The notes beneath the pieces are model-generated. The model searched no databases, had not been told where the DNA came from, and saw only the letters and a program-made list of their open reading frames with translations. Shown piece by piece: positions 6,319 through 10,897 of a stretch of DNA of 10,897 nucleotides; the first letter of the stretch is position 1, and each line of letters opens with the position of its first letter. The position numbers and the translations under genes are program-made. Origin of the DNA: Opitutia bacterium UBA4506 (GTDB lineage Bacteria; Verrucomicrobiota; Verrucomicrobiia; Opitutales; Puniceicoccaceae); NCBI GenBank assembly GCA_002388665.1, contig DGMY01000045.1, positions 36,618-47,514 on the forward strand, given 5' to 3'.

Positions 6319-6561
6319 TTATTCTCTCGAGTTTCTTGGGGCTTTGCACGGCCTACTATCGCGGTATCGGTCCCGTACTTCTCGAATAGAAAGCTTTCCT
6401 AACAAGAGGGCGATCCCGAGCCCAACAATCCAGTAGGGAGCTAGCGAAATTACATGCTGAAAAAAAGGCTTGATGAGTGGGAAAAGAAGAACGGCCGCGA
6501 TAACCCAAACTCCAACACAAATACCCGCCAGCAATCCGGCTATTTTTTTCAACTCTTTCAT
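6319..6561 (-). CDS. Small two-helix membrane protein, unknown function
   Basis: 80 aa. Helix 1 spans about residues 8-30 (LAGICVGVWVIAAVLLFPLI) and helix 2 about 42-56 (PYWIVGLGIALLLG), with a basic, Arg-rich C-terminal tail (REVRDRYRDSR) likely on the cytoplasmic side. No family is recognised. The ATG comes 8 nt after the end of the A-family element at 6570-6651, too close for a normal Shine-Dalgarno site, so translation may depend on that element or be leader-less. The last 15 or so residues are low-complexity and could be an out-of-frame extension. Confidence 0.6.
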   Translation of the reverse strand: MKELKKIAGLLAGICVGVWVIAAVLLFPLIKPFFQHVISLAPYWIVGLGIALLLGKLSIREVRDRYRDSRPCKAPRNSRE

Positions 6562-6569
6562 GTCGTAAA

Positions 6570-6651
6570 GGCTAAGCGGCCCATCTAGTTGCGGAGCGAA
6601 GTTCTATGGGTTGTCATTTTCACTTGGAGAAAACCTTGGTTGCCTAGGGCC
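6570..6651 (-). repeat. A-family 82-bp fold-back element
   Basis: In gene orientation the 5' arm is GGC(CC)TAGGC-AA-CC and the 3' arm GG-CC-GCTTAGCC, with two unpaired C in the outer stem and an AA/CC internal loop. The middle contains gacaacccatagaacttcg, shared with 8997-9075 and 10065-10144. It lies upstream of the 80-aa membrane gene. Confidence 0.8.
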
Positions 6652-6824
6652 GTCTGGATATGGCTCCGATATTGGCTATTGGCGGCAAATCCCGCAAGGG
6701 CTTTTCTTCTCTCATTTCGCCCGGATTTTGAGCCGTTGATTTTACCGACGAAACAAATGCGATTTTTTCTTTTCTGATCCGTGCCCTGTCGTGGGATCGG
6801 CGGTTCAATTCTTCTCTCGGCCAT
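6585..6824 (-). CDS. Short basic ORF, copy 1 (low support)
   Basis: 79 aa from the ATG at 6824, eight nt after the preceding element's GCCTCATC end. The first 39 residues resemble the ORF at 10197-10316: shared stretches include ERRIEPPIPRQGTDQ, RKNRI, VG, GSK and NER. One extra base after that point keeps this copy open through the A element, so the last 40 residues are not meaningful. It is rich in Arg and Lys, without a membrane segment or known motif. DNA conservation continues past the shared frame into the element, so the conserved unit may not be protein coding. Confidence 0.3.
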   Translation of the reverse strand: MAERRIEPPIPRQGTDQKRKNRICFVGKINGSKSGRNERRKALAGFAANSQYRSHIQTALGNQGFLQVKMTTHRTSLRN

Positions 6825-6832
6825 ATCGTGGA

Positions 6833-6956
6833 GATGAGGCACCGATACAGGGCAGCGGTGCTGAGACTGGACACAGAGTGGTCAAAATTCCCGTGAAGGT
6901 CAATTACGAGGCGGGTTGTATCGGTTGTCCCTCAATCGAATGGTCCTGACCTAATC
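6833..6956 (-). repeat. Larger fold-back element downstream of the VOC gene
   Basis: In gene orientation the ends GAT(T)AGGT and GCCT(C)ATC pair, matching the A-family outline with the same spacing to the next ATG. Internally GCACCG/CGGTGC forms a hairpin around 6838-6865, and CCGATACAACCCGCC resembles part of the element at 3323-3402. It is 124 bp, longer than the other elements, and its 5' arm contains the TAG stop of the VOC gene. Confidence 0.5.
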
Positions 6957-7322
6957 ATTTTCTTGGATAAAACGGAGATTATTGCCATCGGGGTCACTCA
7001 AATACATCTCCCTGTTACCCCAGCTTTGGTCATATGGCTCCAATTCTATTTCAATCTGATTATTTTGGAACTTTCTAAACAAAGCATCGACGTCTGAAAC
7101 CGAAAATGCAATCACGCTCCCAGTGACACCATCACCTGGAAAAGACGAAACGTGTATCCATATTCCTTCTTGTTGCAGACCAACAAAGGTGACTCTCTCT
7201 GTTCCCTCGCCCTGACTGTAAACCCATTCCTTGGTGAATCCGAGGCTCCCGCAGTAATACTGAAGCGAAACTTCAATATTTGTGGACCGGATTACCGGTA
7301 TGACTGCTTTTAGGTTTTTCAT
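6951..7322 (-). CDS. Glyoxalase/bleomycin-resistance-like VOC protein
   Basis: 123 aa, the normal size for a single-domain VOC protein. The start at 7322 (MKNLKAVIPVIRS) is preferred over the upstream ATG at 7361, which lies in the neighbouring gene's end. Two beta-alpha-beta-beta-beta modules are visible: residues 5-58 with SLQYYCGSLGFTKEW, and 68-120 with DVDALFRKF, then the typical WGNREMYLSDPDGNNLRF ending. The usual second-module Glu metal ligand is not evident (NLRF), so it may be a binding protein like bleomycin-resistance factors instead of a metal enzyme. VOC genes are common gene-cassette cargo. The substrate is unknown. Confidence 0.9.
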   Translation of the reverse strand: MKNLKAVIPVIRSTNIEVSLQYYCGSLGFTKEWVYSQGEGTERVTFVGLQQEGIWIHVSSFPGDGVTGSVIAFSVSDVDALFRKFQNNQIEIELEPYDQSWGNREMYLSDPDGNNLRFIQEND

Positions 7323-7337
7323 TTTTTCAGAACACAA

Positions 7338-7368
7338 AGCTCTAGCGCGGCGCGTTGGCAACGTAGCT
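7338..7368 (-). repeat. C-family short palindromic element
   Basis: In gene orientation it contains GCCAACGCGCCGCGC framed by TCTAGC/GCTAGA arms. A related copy lies at 10627-10664. It encodes the last residues (VANAPR) and stop of the P-loop gene and sits 16 nt before the VOC start codon. Confidence 0.6.
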
Positions 7369-7887
7369 AGAAGCGACTGGTTCGCTCAGAAATTGCCTGA
7401 TGTATTCGTCCACATCTGGCCGGGTACGAAGTATGGCTTTCTTCTTTTCGAATTCTTCAATCATCCGCGAGTGACCCTTCCACGAACGCAGGTCCTCTCT
7501 AGACCAATATTCACTCGCCCAATGCAGCAACTGTTGGAAGTTAGATTCAGCACTTTCTCTGTCCAGTTGCTTCGAACTTTCGGATCCACGCGCCAAAAGA
7601 CCAGACTCGCACTCAGACCAATCCAAATCCAACCATATCATTTCATCGGCGTCCGAGGCAAACCGAGAAGCAAGCTCACCAAAAACGCCTTCAACGATCC
7701 AAGTATCTTTCTTCGATAATTCTTCTATTTCATTAAAGACCAAATCTTTAGGGCGCTTCTCATTGAAACCTCCCGGTTCCCAAAACAATTCATCCAAGTG
7801 AATTGCCGGGATACTCAGCTCATGCGACATAAGGTTTGCCAAATAGCTCTTCCCCGATCCGCTGTTTCCGATAATTATCTTTTTCAT
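7342..7887 (-). CDS. P-loop NTPase of the adenylate-kinase-like / topology-modulation (FlaR-like) family
   Basis: 181 aa. The Walker A motif GNSGSGKS is at residues 7-14, followed by the family-typical HLDELFWEPG (30-39), WIVEGVFG (63-70) and a strand EMIWLDLDW (82-90) in the Walker B position. This fits the small adenylate-kinase-like ATPases often annotated as DNA topology modulation protein or simply AAA family ATPase. It probably phosphorylates or binds a small nucleotide or nucleoside, with unknown specificity. The ATG follows the B element at 7908-7986 by 20 nt. Residues 174-181 are encoded inside the C-family element, so the C-terminus is probably a joining product. Confidence 0.88.
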   Translation of the reverse strand: MKKIIIGNSGSGKSYLANLMSHELSIPAIHLDELFWEPGGFNEKRPKDLVFNEIEELSKKDTWIVEGVFGELASRFASDADEMIWLDLDWSECESGLLARGSESSKQLDRESAESNFQQLLHWASEYWSREDLRSWKGHSRMIEEFEKKKAILRTRPDVDEYIRQFLSEPVASSYVANAPR

Positions 7888-7907
7888 TCTATTGAGCGGA
7901 CAGGGAG

Positions 7908-7986
7908 GACAGGCAGCCCGCCTGAGTGGTTCCTAGTCCGTGTGATTTTTAGGATTCTTCGGGATTGATACTGGGTTGCCCTGCCC
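7908..7986 (-). repeat. B-family 79-bp fold-back element
   Basis: The arms in gene orientation are G(G)CAGG(G)CAACCC and GGGCTGCCTGTC, with unpaired G bases. The middle (tcccgaagaatcctaaaaat, then cacacggactag) is nearly the same as in 9703-9781, which has the same length. It encodes the last 17 residues of the three-helix membrane protein. Confidence 0.82.
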
Positions 7987-8328
7987 CGTTTGGTTCGCTT
8001 TTCGATTCAGTATGGAAAAGATGGTTACCGAAGATAGGCTGACAATGGTCGACCACGCTCCATACTCAAAAGCCCAAATCGAATTAGATATTGTATTTGC
8101 AAATTCCGCAGGCGTGACCGGAGGACGTATGTCCTCTACAGTGAACTTCGAGAACATAATCTTGATATTGTAAACTGCAACGAGCGTACCCACGCATAAG
8201 GGAAATATGCTAATCGAAAGACGTGCCGTATCGGAAAACCAATTGAGGCAATTGACCTTTCTGAGAACGCATGAGCCGATCACAAAAACGGGGACCGCTA
8301 CGCAGAAAATGTAGAAAATATTATTCAT
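7933..8328 (-). CDS. Three-helix membrane protein of unknown function
   Basis: 131 aa. Predicted helices are at about 4-22 (IFYIFCVAVPVFVIGSCVL), 36-58 and 92-108 (WSTIVSLSSVTIFSILN). A polar stretch with VEDIRPPVTPAEF lies between helices 2 and 3. Residues 115-131 (GQGNPVSIPKNPKNHTD) are read from the B element, so the original protein probably ended near residue 114. No family is recognised. Its ATG comes directly after the HD gene stop and a small hairpin, only 25 nt downstream, so the two genes could share one transcript. Confidence 0.72.
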   Translation of the reverse strand: MNNIFYIFCVAVPVFVIGSCVLRKVNCLNWFSDTARLSISIFPLCVGTLVAVYNIKIMFSKFTVEDIRPPVTPAEFANTISNSIWAFEYGAWSTIVSLSSVTIFSILNRKANQTGQGNPVSIPKNPKNHTD

Positions 8329-8337
8329 TTTATTTGG

Positions 8338-8363
8338 CTCACGTCGAGGATGATCACGTAGAG
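8338..8363 (-). repeat. Short hairpin at the HD gene stop
   Basis: The minus strand reads CTC(T)ACGT, loop GATCATCCTCG, ACGTGAG, seven pairs with one unpaired T. It contains the TGA stop of the HD gene. The tail CGACGT resembles the sequence following the B and E elements. Confidence 0.5.
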
Positions 8364-8977
8364 GCGCGAAGCGACTCGGAATTGATCACTCCGCCTTGAT
8401 CTGATTTTGAAGGTAGCCACCCGCTTTTTCGTGCTGCGTCCATAATCTGCAAGGCATAAATCCAAAGCTCTTCAGAGCCGTCTTTAATTGTCTGATTCCT
8501 CTCAAACGCCTGCTCGTAGTATACTTGATTCTCAGTCCAAGATCTTCCTTCTCCATTATAATTCTGAATTAAGGGAAGGATTCGATCAAAAGCATTTACA
8601 AATAACGCTTCTTTGGTGGATCTATGCTCAAACTCCTGCCAAAGCTCAAGGTAAGTGTGAGACAGAGGACTTGGGAGTATCCCGAAGATTCGCTTGGCTG
8701 CGGAGAGTTCTCTTTCATATTTTCCGCTCTGGTCAGCATAGCAAAAGGTATCCCCTGCATCGATCTCTACAACATCATGGATCAAGGCCATCTGGATCGC
8801 GCGAAATACATCTAGCTCTGCATCAACAAGAGGAGCGATTGTCATGACGGCCATAGCGAGACTCCAGCTGTGCTCCGCTGAGTTCTCTTTTCGATTCAAG
8901 CCAATTGGATAACTCCGCCGATCAACAGCTTTGAGCTTCTCCAACTCATTGAGGAAGTTGATTCCGTCTGTAATCAT
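8354..8977 (-). CDS. HD-domain phosphohydrolase, YfbR/HDDC2-like 5'-deoxynucleotidase
   Basis: 207 aa. The HD metal-binding signature is complete: H36 in NSAEHSWSLA, H67-D68 in LIHDVVEIDAGD, and D131 in NAFDRILPL. The order and spacing match the YfbR/HDDC2 group, which removes the 5' phosphate from deoxyribonucleoside monophosphates using a divalent metal in the cytoplasm. E71 and D76 after the HD pair are also typical. Length is close to the family's usual about 190-200 residues, and the C-terminal tail from about 190 looks added. The ATG follows the A element at 8997-9075 by 19 nt with no strong ribosome-binding site. Confidence 0.9.
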   Translation of the reverse strand: MITDGINFLNELEKLKAVDRRSYPIGLNRKENSAEHSWSLAMAVMTIAPLVDAELDVFRAIQMALIHDVVEIDAGDTFCYADQSGKYERELSAAKRIFGILPSPLSHTYLELWQEFEHRSTKEALFVNAFDRILPLIQNYNGEGRSWTENQVYYEQAFERNQTIKDGSEELWIYALQIMDAARKSGWLPSKSDQGGVINSESLRAST

Positions 8978-8996
8978 TTCATTTTCAGATCGTGAA

Positions 8997-9075
8997 GGCT
9001 AGGCGGCCCAGCCGGAGGGTGCGAAGTTCTATGGGTTGTCGATTTCACCGGGAGTAAACCTGGGTTGCCTAGGCC
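8997..9075 (-). repeat. A-family 79-bp fold-back element
   Basis: In gene orientation the 5' arm is GGC(C)TAGGC-AA-CCCAG and the 3' arm CTGGG-CC-GCCTAGCC. That is an 8-pair outer stem with one unpaired C, an AA/CC internal loop and a 5-pair inner stem. The flanking CTTCACGATC is identical to that of the element at 10065-10144. Confidence 0.85.
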
Positions 9076-9169
9076 GCCTGGATATGCTGTCCGTCCATGC
9101 TCCGAAGGCTGCCGAAATCATGGGGGCTGGCAATTCCAATTCTTTCCTTTTCCATTCGCGAAGATTTCT

Positions 9170-9231
9170 CTCACACAGAGGCGCAGCGCTCACAGAGCGG
9201 TCTTTTCTCCGTGCCTTTGCGCCTCCGTGAG
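9170..9231. repeat. Inverted repeat made of gene-flanking low-complexity tracts
   Basis: The arms ctcac(aca)gaggcgca and tgcgcctc(c)gtgag pair over 13 bases around a 32-base loop. Similar 'gaggcgcaaaggcgc' tracts occur at 10485-10510. Together with the surrounding 9076-9253, which has no gene, this looks like debris between the 142-aa gene and the A element. Confidence 0.6.
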
Positions 9232-9253
9232 ATTCAATTCCTTTCGCATCTCG

Positions 9254-9682
9254 TCAATCGTGAGCCGCGCGCGGTAGCGCGATGGCTCCACGATCTTGTT
9301 CGGATTCTATATATTCCTCGTCCACATAGAGATTGTATCTCACCCAAGGCAGGCACTTCGGGTCAATCTCTGACTCAATATCAATCTCTTTGACCTTCTC
9401 AGTGATCTCAGAAGCACAGCGCCTAGCAAATTCACTATCCGCTTCTCCACGCCTTGCCGCCACGTCGTAAACACAGATATGCTCGGAACCGTCCCTCATT
9501 GGGAAAAATCCATTCCATTGCCCTTTGTCGTTCACAACCCATACCTCAAACGCCTCAACTGCATATCCCAACTCGGCATACGCTGAAACCACTTCTTCCA
9601 GATCTTGTCTCTTCCACGCAAGTTCTCCGTTCGAAGCGGTAAACGCCCGCGCGGTAAGTATGCTTGGGAGGAGAGATTTCAT
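9254..9682 (-). CDS. Conserved-looking protein of unknown function (142 aa)
   Basis: The N-terminal half is well formed (SILTARAFTASNGELAWKRQ, then a helix LEEVVSAYAELGY and strands AFEVWVVNDKGQWNGFFPMR), suggesting a compact alpha/beta domain. The middle has acidic helices with a paired cysteine segment (RRCASEITEKVKEIDIE). No signal peptide or membrane segment is seen, so it should be cytoplasmic. I do not recognise the family; small acidic proteins of this type are often antitoxin- or immunity-like, but nothing here proves that. Residues about 131-142 are encoded by the hairpin at 9257-9294. The ATG follows the B element at 9703-9781 by 20 nt. Confidence 0.7.
   Translation of the reverse strand: MKSLLPSILTARAFTASNGELAWKRQDLEEVVSAYAELGYAVEAFEVWVVNDKGQWNGFFPMRDGSEHICVYDVAARRGEADSEFARRCASEITEKVKEIDIESEIDPKCLPWVRYNLYVDEEYIESEQDRGAIALPRAAHD
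9257..9294 (-). repeat. Strong hairpin overlapping the end of the 142-aa gene
   Basis: The minus strand reads ATCGTG(G)AGCC, a GC-rich inner palindrome (CGCG / CGCG), then GGCTCACGAT. One G is unpaired, as in the intergenic elements. It directly precedes the stop codon and could act as a terminator-like structure, although no T-run follows. Confidence 0.65.
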
Positions 9683-9702
9683 TTCTTTCAGCGAACGTCG
9701 AA

Positions 9703-9781
9703 GACAGGCAACCCGCCAGTTGGGCTTCTAGTCCGTGTGATTTTTAGTATTCTTCGGGATGGTTATCGGATTGCCCTGCTC
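9703..9781 (-). repeat. B-family 79-bp fold-back element
   Basis: In gene orientation GA(G)CAGG(G)CAATCCG pairs with CGGGTTGCCTGTC along its length apart from unpaired G bases and one GU. The middle shares cacacggactag and the tcccgaagaat block with 7908-7986. It starts 28 nt after the stop of the PLDc_N-like gene. Confidence 0.85.
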
Positions 9782-9809
9782 CGACTGGTTCAGAGTAAAA
9801 TTCTTGAAA

Positions 9810-10046
9810 TTAATCTCCATGACGTCCGGCGACGATATAGCCGACTGCGCCGAAGGCGGGTACGAGAAATATTACCAGGATCCAGACGCCCTTTGAAGTA
9901 TTTGAGAGTTTTTCATTTCTCACGCAATTGACGAAACAAAGGAGCACCAAGATAAGCCATAGTGGAATTAGAAGACCGAGGCTAAAACCTGGTACGGGCG
10001 GGTGTAGCTGGGTTGCCGTGAAAACTTGCTGGCAAAGGGCATTCAT
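9810..10046 (-). CDS. PLDc_N-like two-helix membrane peptide
   Basis: 78 aa. Residues about 22-43 and 52-73 form two membrane helices (LGLLIPLWLILVLLCFVNCV and GVWILVIFLVPAFGAVGYIV). The second ends in GYIVAGR, the pattern of the PLDc_N domain, also found in front of cardiolipin synthases and as free-standing small proteins. The catalytic phospholipase domain is absent, so its role is unknown; stand-alone members are often near signalling or antimicrobial-resistance genes. AGGA lies 6-9 nt before the ATG, giving one of the better ribosome-binding sites in the array. The A element ends 18 nt upstream. Confidence 0.8.
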   Translation of the reverse strand: MNALCQQVFTATQLHPPVPGFSLGLLIPLWLILVLLCFVNCVRNEKLSNTSKGVWILVIFLVPAFGAVGYIVAGRHGD

Positions 10047-10064
10047 TTTATTCCTGATCGTGAA

Positions 10065-10144
10065 GGCTAGGCGGCCCAGCCTATGGGGAACGGGATTCTA
10101 TGGGTTGTCGATTTCACGGGGAGTCAACCTGGGTTGCCTAGGCC
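10065..10144 (-). repeat. A-family 80-bp fold-back element
   Basis: In gene orientation GGC(C)TAGGC-AA-CCCAG pairs with CTGGG-CC-GCCTAGCC. The centre holds a further GGTTG/CAACC hairpin. The shared block tctatgggttgtcgatttca (plus strand) also occurs in 8997-9075. Confidence 0.87.
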
Positions 10145-10196
10145 GCCTGAATATGGCTCCAACATTGGCCTATGGCAGCGAATTCCGCAAGGGCTT

Positions 10197-10316
10197 TCAT
10201 CTCTCATTTTGCCCGGTTTTTGAGCCATAAAATCTACCGACGACACGAATGCGATTCTTTCTTCTCTGATCCGTGCCCTGTCGTGGGATCGGCGGTTCAA
10301 TTCTTCTCTCGCCCAT
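10197..10316 (-). CDS. 39-codon basic ORF, copy 2 (low support)
   Basis: 39 aa starting MGERRIEPPIPRQGTDQ, highly basic, ending NER before TGA. It parallels the ORF at 6585-6824, with mostly conservative changes over the shared 39 codons. The ATG lies 8 nt after the A element at 10325-10404, the same place genes occupy in other units, which argues for a real start. Against this, no Shine-Dalgarno site is visible, and DNA similarity continues beyond the stop into the A element. It may be a small peptide or simply part of a longer non-coding unit. Confidence 0.32.
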   Translation of the reverse strand: MGERRIEPPIPRQGTDQRRKNRIRVVGRFYGSKTGQNER

Positions 10317-10324
10317 ATCGTGGA

Positions 10325-10404
10325 GGCTAGGCTGCCCGGCCGGAGAGGTTCAGCGTTCTGTGGATCTCCGGTCTTGCGGGGATGAAGACCGAGTTGCCTA
10401 TGCC
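10325..10404 (-). repeat. A-family 80-bp fold-back element (diverged)
   Basis: GGC(A)TAGGC-AA-CTCGG pairs with CCGGG-CA-GCCTAGCC in gene orientation. The unpaired base is A instead of C, and the inner stem has different bases but still pairs. The centre has a GGTCTT/AAGACC hairpin, unlike the GGTTG/CAACC of 10065-10144, while the position is the same. Confidence 0.82.
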
Positions 10405-10709
10405 GATTGGTTCAGAGTGTATGGTTTCCGTGTGAATGGATTCGTTTCTGATTGATGCTGTGAGGAAGGTTCAAAATGCAATTCTCGCGCAGAGGCGCAA
10501 AGGCGCAGAGCTCACACGCTGCATCTGGGTGCCTTCCATTCTAATTCCTTTCTTGCTTGGGGTCTTAGGGTCTTGAACCCGCAAAGCGGGTGGGCGTGAG
10601 GTAAATATTTCTGCTTTTTCGAACGTAGAGCACTGGCGCGGCGCGTTAGCGACGTTGTACAGCTCCGTCAGGTTCTGATTGTCTCTCACAAAGGCACCAA
10701 GGCACAAAG
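10405..10709. other. Gene-free stretch downstream of the GxxExxxY gene
   Basis: It holds a 'gcgcagaggcgcaaaggcgc' tract (10486-10505), a hairpin acccgc-aaa-gcgggt at 10577-10591, a C-family element at 10627-10664 and the 'cacaaaggcaccaaggcac' tract at 10687-10705. No credible gene is seen. Confidence 0.55.
10627..10664 (-). repeat. C-family short element
   Basis: In gene orientation it contains GCTAACGCGCCGCGCCAG, matching the element at 7338-7368 (GCCAACGCGCCGCGCTAG). It stands about 45 nt after the GxxExxxY stop. Confidence 0.55.
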
Positions 10710-10897
10710 CTATTCACCGAGTTGTCCATTGATCGTTCGAGTAATTCCATTCTTCATCAGTTCATCTCCGAAGTTGAGCAGAAATCCAAGTTTCGTTCCT
10801 GTGAGCTTCATATAAGTCAAGAGCTGCTTTTTGTGAGCGGGGCTGATTTTCTCTACAGACTTTAGTTCGAGGATCTGACCTGCCCCCCGAAGATTGA
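10710..10897 (-). CDS. GxxExxxY family protein (PD-(D/E)XK-like), C-terminal part
   Basis: 61 residues before the stop, cut at the window edge. The frame reads ILELKSVEKISPAHKKQLL, TYMKLTGTKLGFLLNFG and NGITRTINGQ, the standard GxxExxxY C-terminus. The E-x-K of ILELKSVE is the predicted nuclease-like active-site element of this PD-(D/E)XK_3 family. Biological function is not established; genes of this kind are numerous and mobile-looking in Verrucomicrobiota, Planctomycetota and Bacteroidota. The tail DNA is closely similar to the damaged copy at 2422-2606. The N-terminus lies outside, so intactness cannot be judged. Confidence 0.85.
   Translation of the reverse strand, partial: NLRGAGQILELKSVEKISPAHKKQLLTYMKLTGTKLGFLLNFGDELMKNGITRTINGQLGE

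Noticed and set aside
6186..6389. Plus-strand 67-aa frame with a hydrophobic segment
   Set aside because: It starts inside the repeated element, overlaps the minus-strand 80-aa gene and is the only opposite-strand candidate. It has no ribosome-binding site or family resemblance.
6570..10404. Standard integron attC sites
   Set aside because: The GTTRRRY/RYYYAAC core is not present at the arm ends; the nearest forms are GTTGCCT and GTTACCT. Only the layout and folding resemble attC, so the canonical label is not used.
10471..10707. 78-aa minus-strand frame downstream of GxxExxxY
   Set aside because: Its residues come from a C-family element, a hairpin and a low-complexity tract (APLRLCARIAF type), which commonly gives spurious frames.

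Overview
The window is an accessory region from what is probably a Verrucomicrobiota or PVC-group bacterium, perhaps a marine Opitutales-like lineage. The taxonomic hint is indirect: a bacterial CE15 glucuronoyl esterase, GxxExxxY (PD-(D/E)XK-like) gene copies flanked by short purine-rich 'aaggcaccaaggcac' tracts, and dispersed palindromic repeats. No rRNA, tRNA, CRISPR array, transposase or integrase gene is visible.

Nearly every credible gene lies on the minus strand, so transcription runs right to left. The genes are short and functionally unrelated. From right to left they are: a GxxExxxY C-terminal part (cut by the window end), a 39-codon ORF, a PLDc_N-like membrane peptide, an unknown 142-aa protein, a YfbR/HDDC2-like HD phosphohydrolase, a three-helix membrane protein, a P-loop adenylate-kinase-like NTPase, a glyoxalase/VOC protein, a second copy of the short ORF, an 80-aa membrane peptide, a membrane-anchored SRPBCC-like protein, a GNAT-esterase-GxxExxxY composite, a small lipoprotein, and the CE15 esterase with two N-terminal membrane helices.

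Fold-back elements lie between these genes. Seven of them are 79-82 bp long and belong to related sequence families: A at 6570, 8997, 10065 and 10325; B at 7908 and 9703; E at 3323. Each has arms that pair with an unpaired extra base at a similar place. Start codons follow the element's end, mostly by 8-20 nt, and several reading frames end inside an element. This is the layout of an integron gene-cassette array, but the outer box reads roughly GTTRCCT instead of the integron core GTTRRRY. I therefore read it as a cassette array with non-canonical recombination sites, or a different mobilisation system. The recombinase would be expected beyond the right edge.

The middle of the window (3411-6225) holds a second unusual object: a non-coding, hairpin-dense element present twice in direct orientation (1300 bp and 585 bp). 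Its core is a 102-bp tandem repeat with 9 copies in one and 2 in the other. The two copies bracket the SRPBCC gene. Several hairpins keep their pairing although their sequence differs between the copies.
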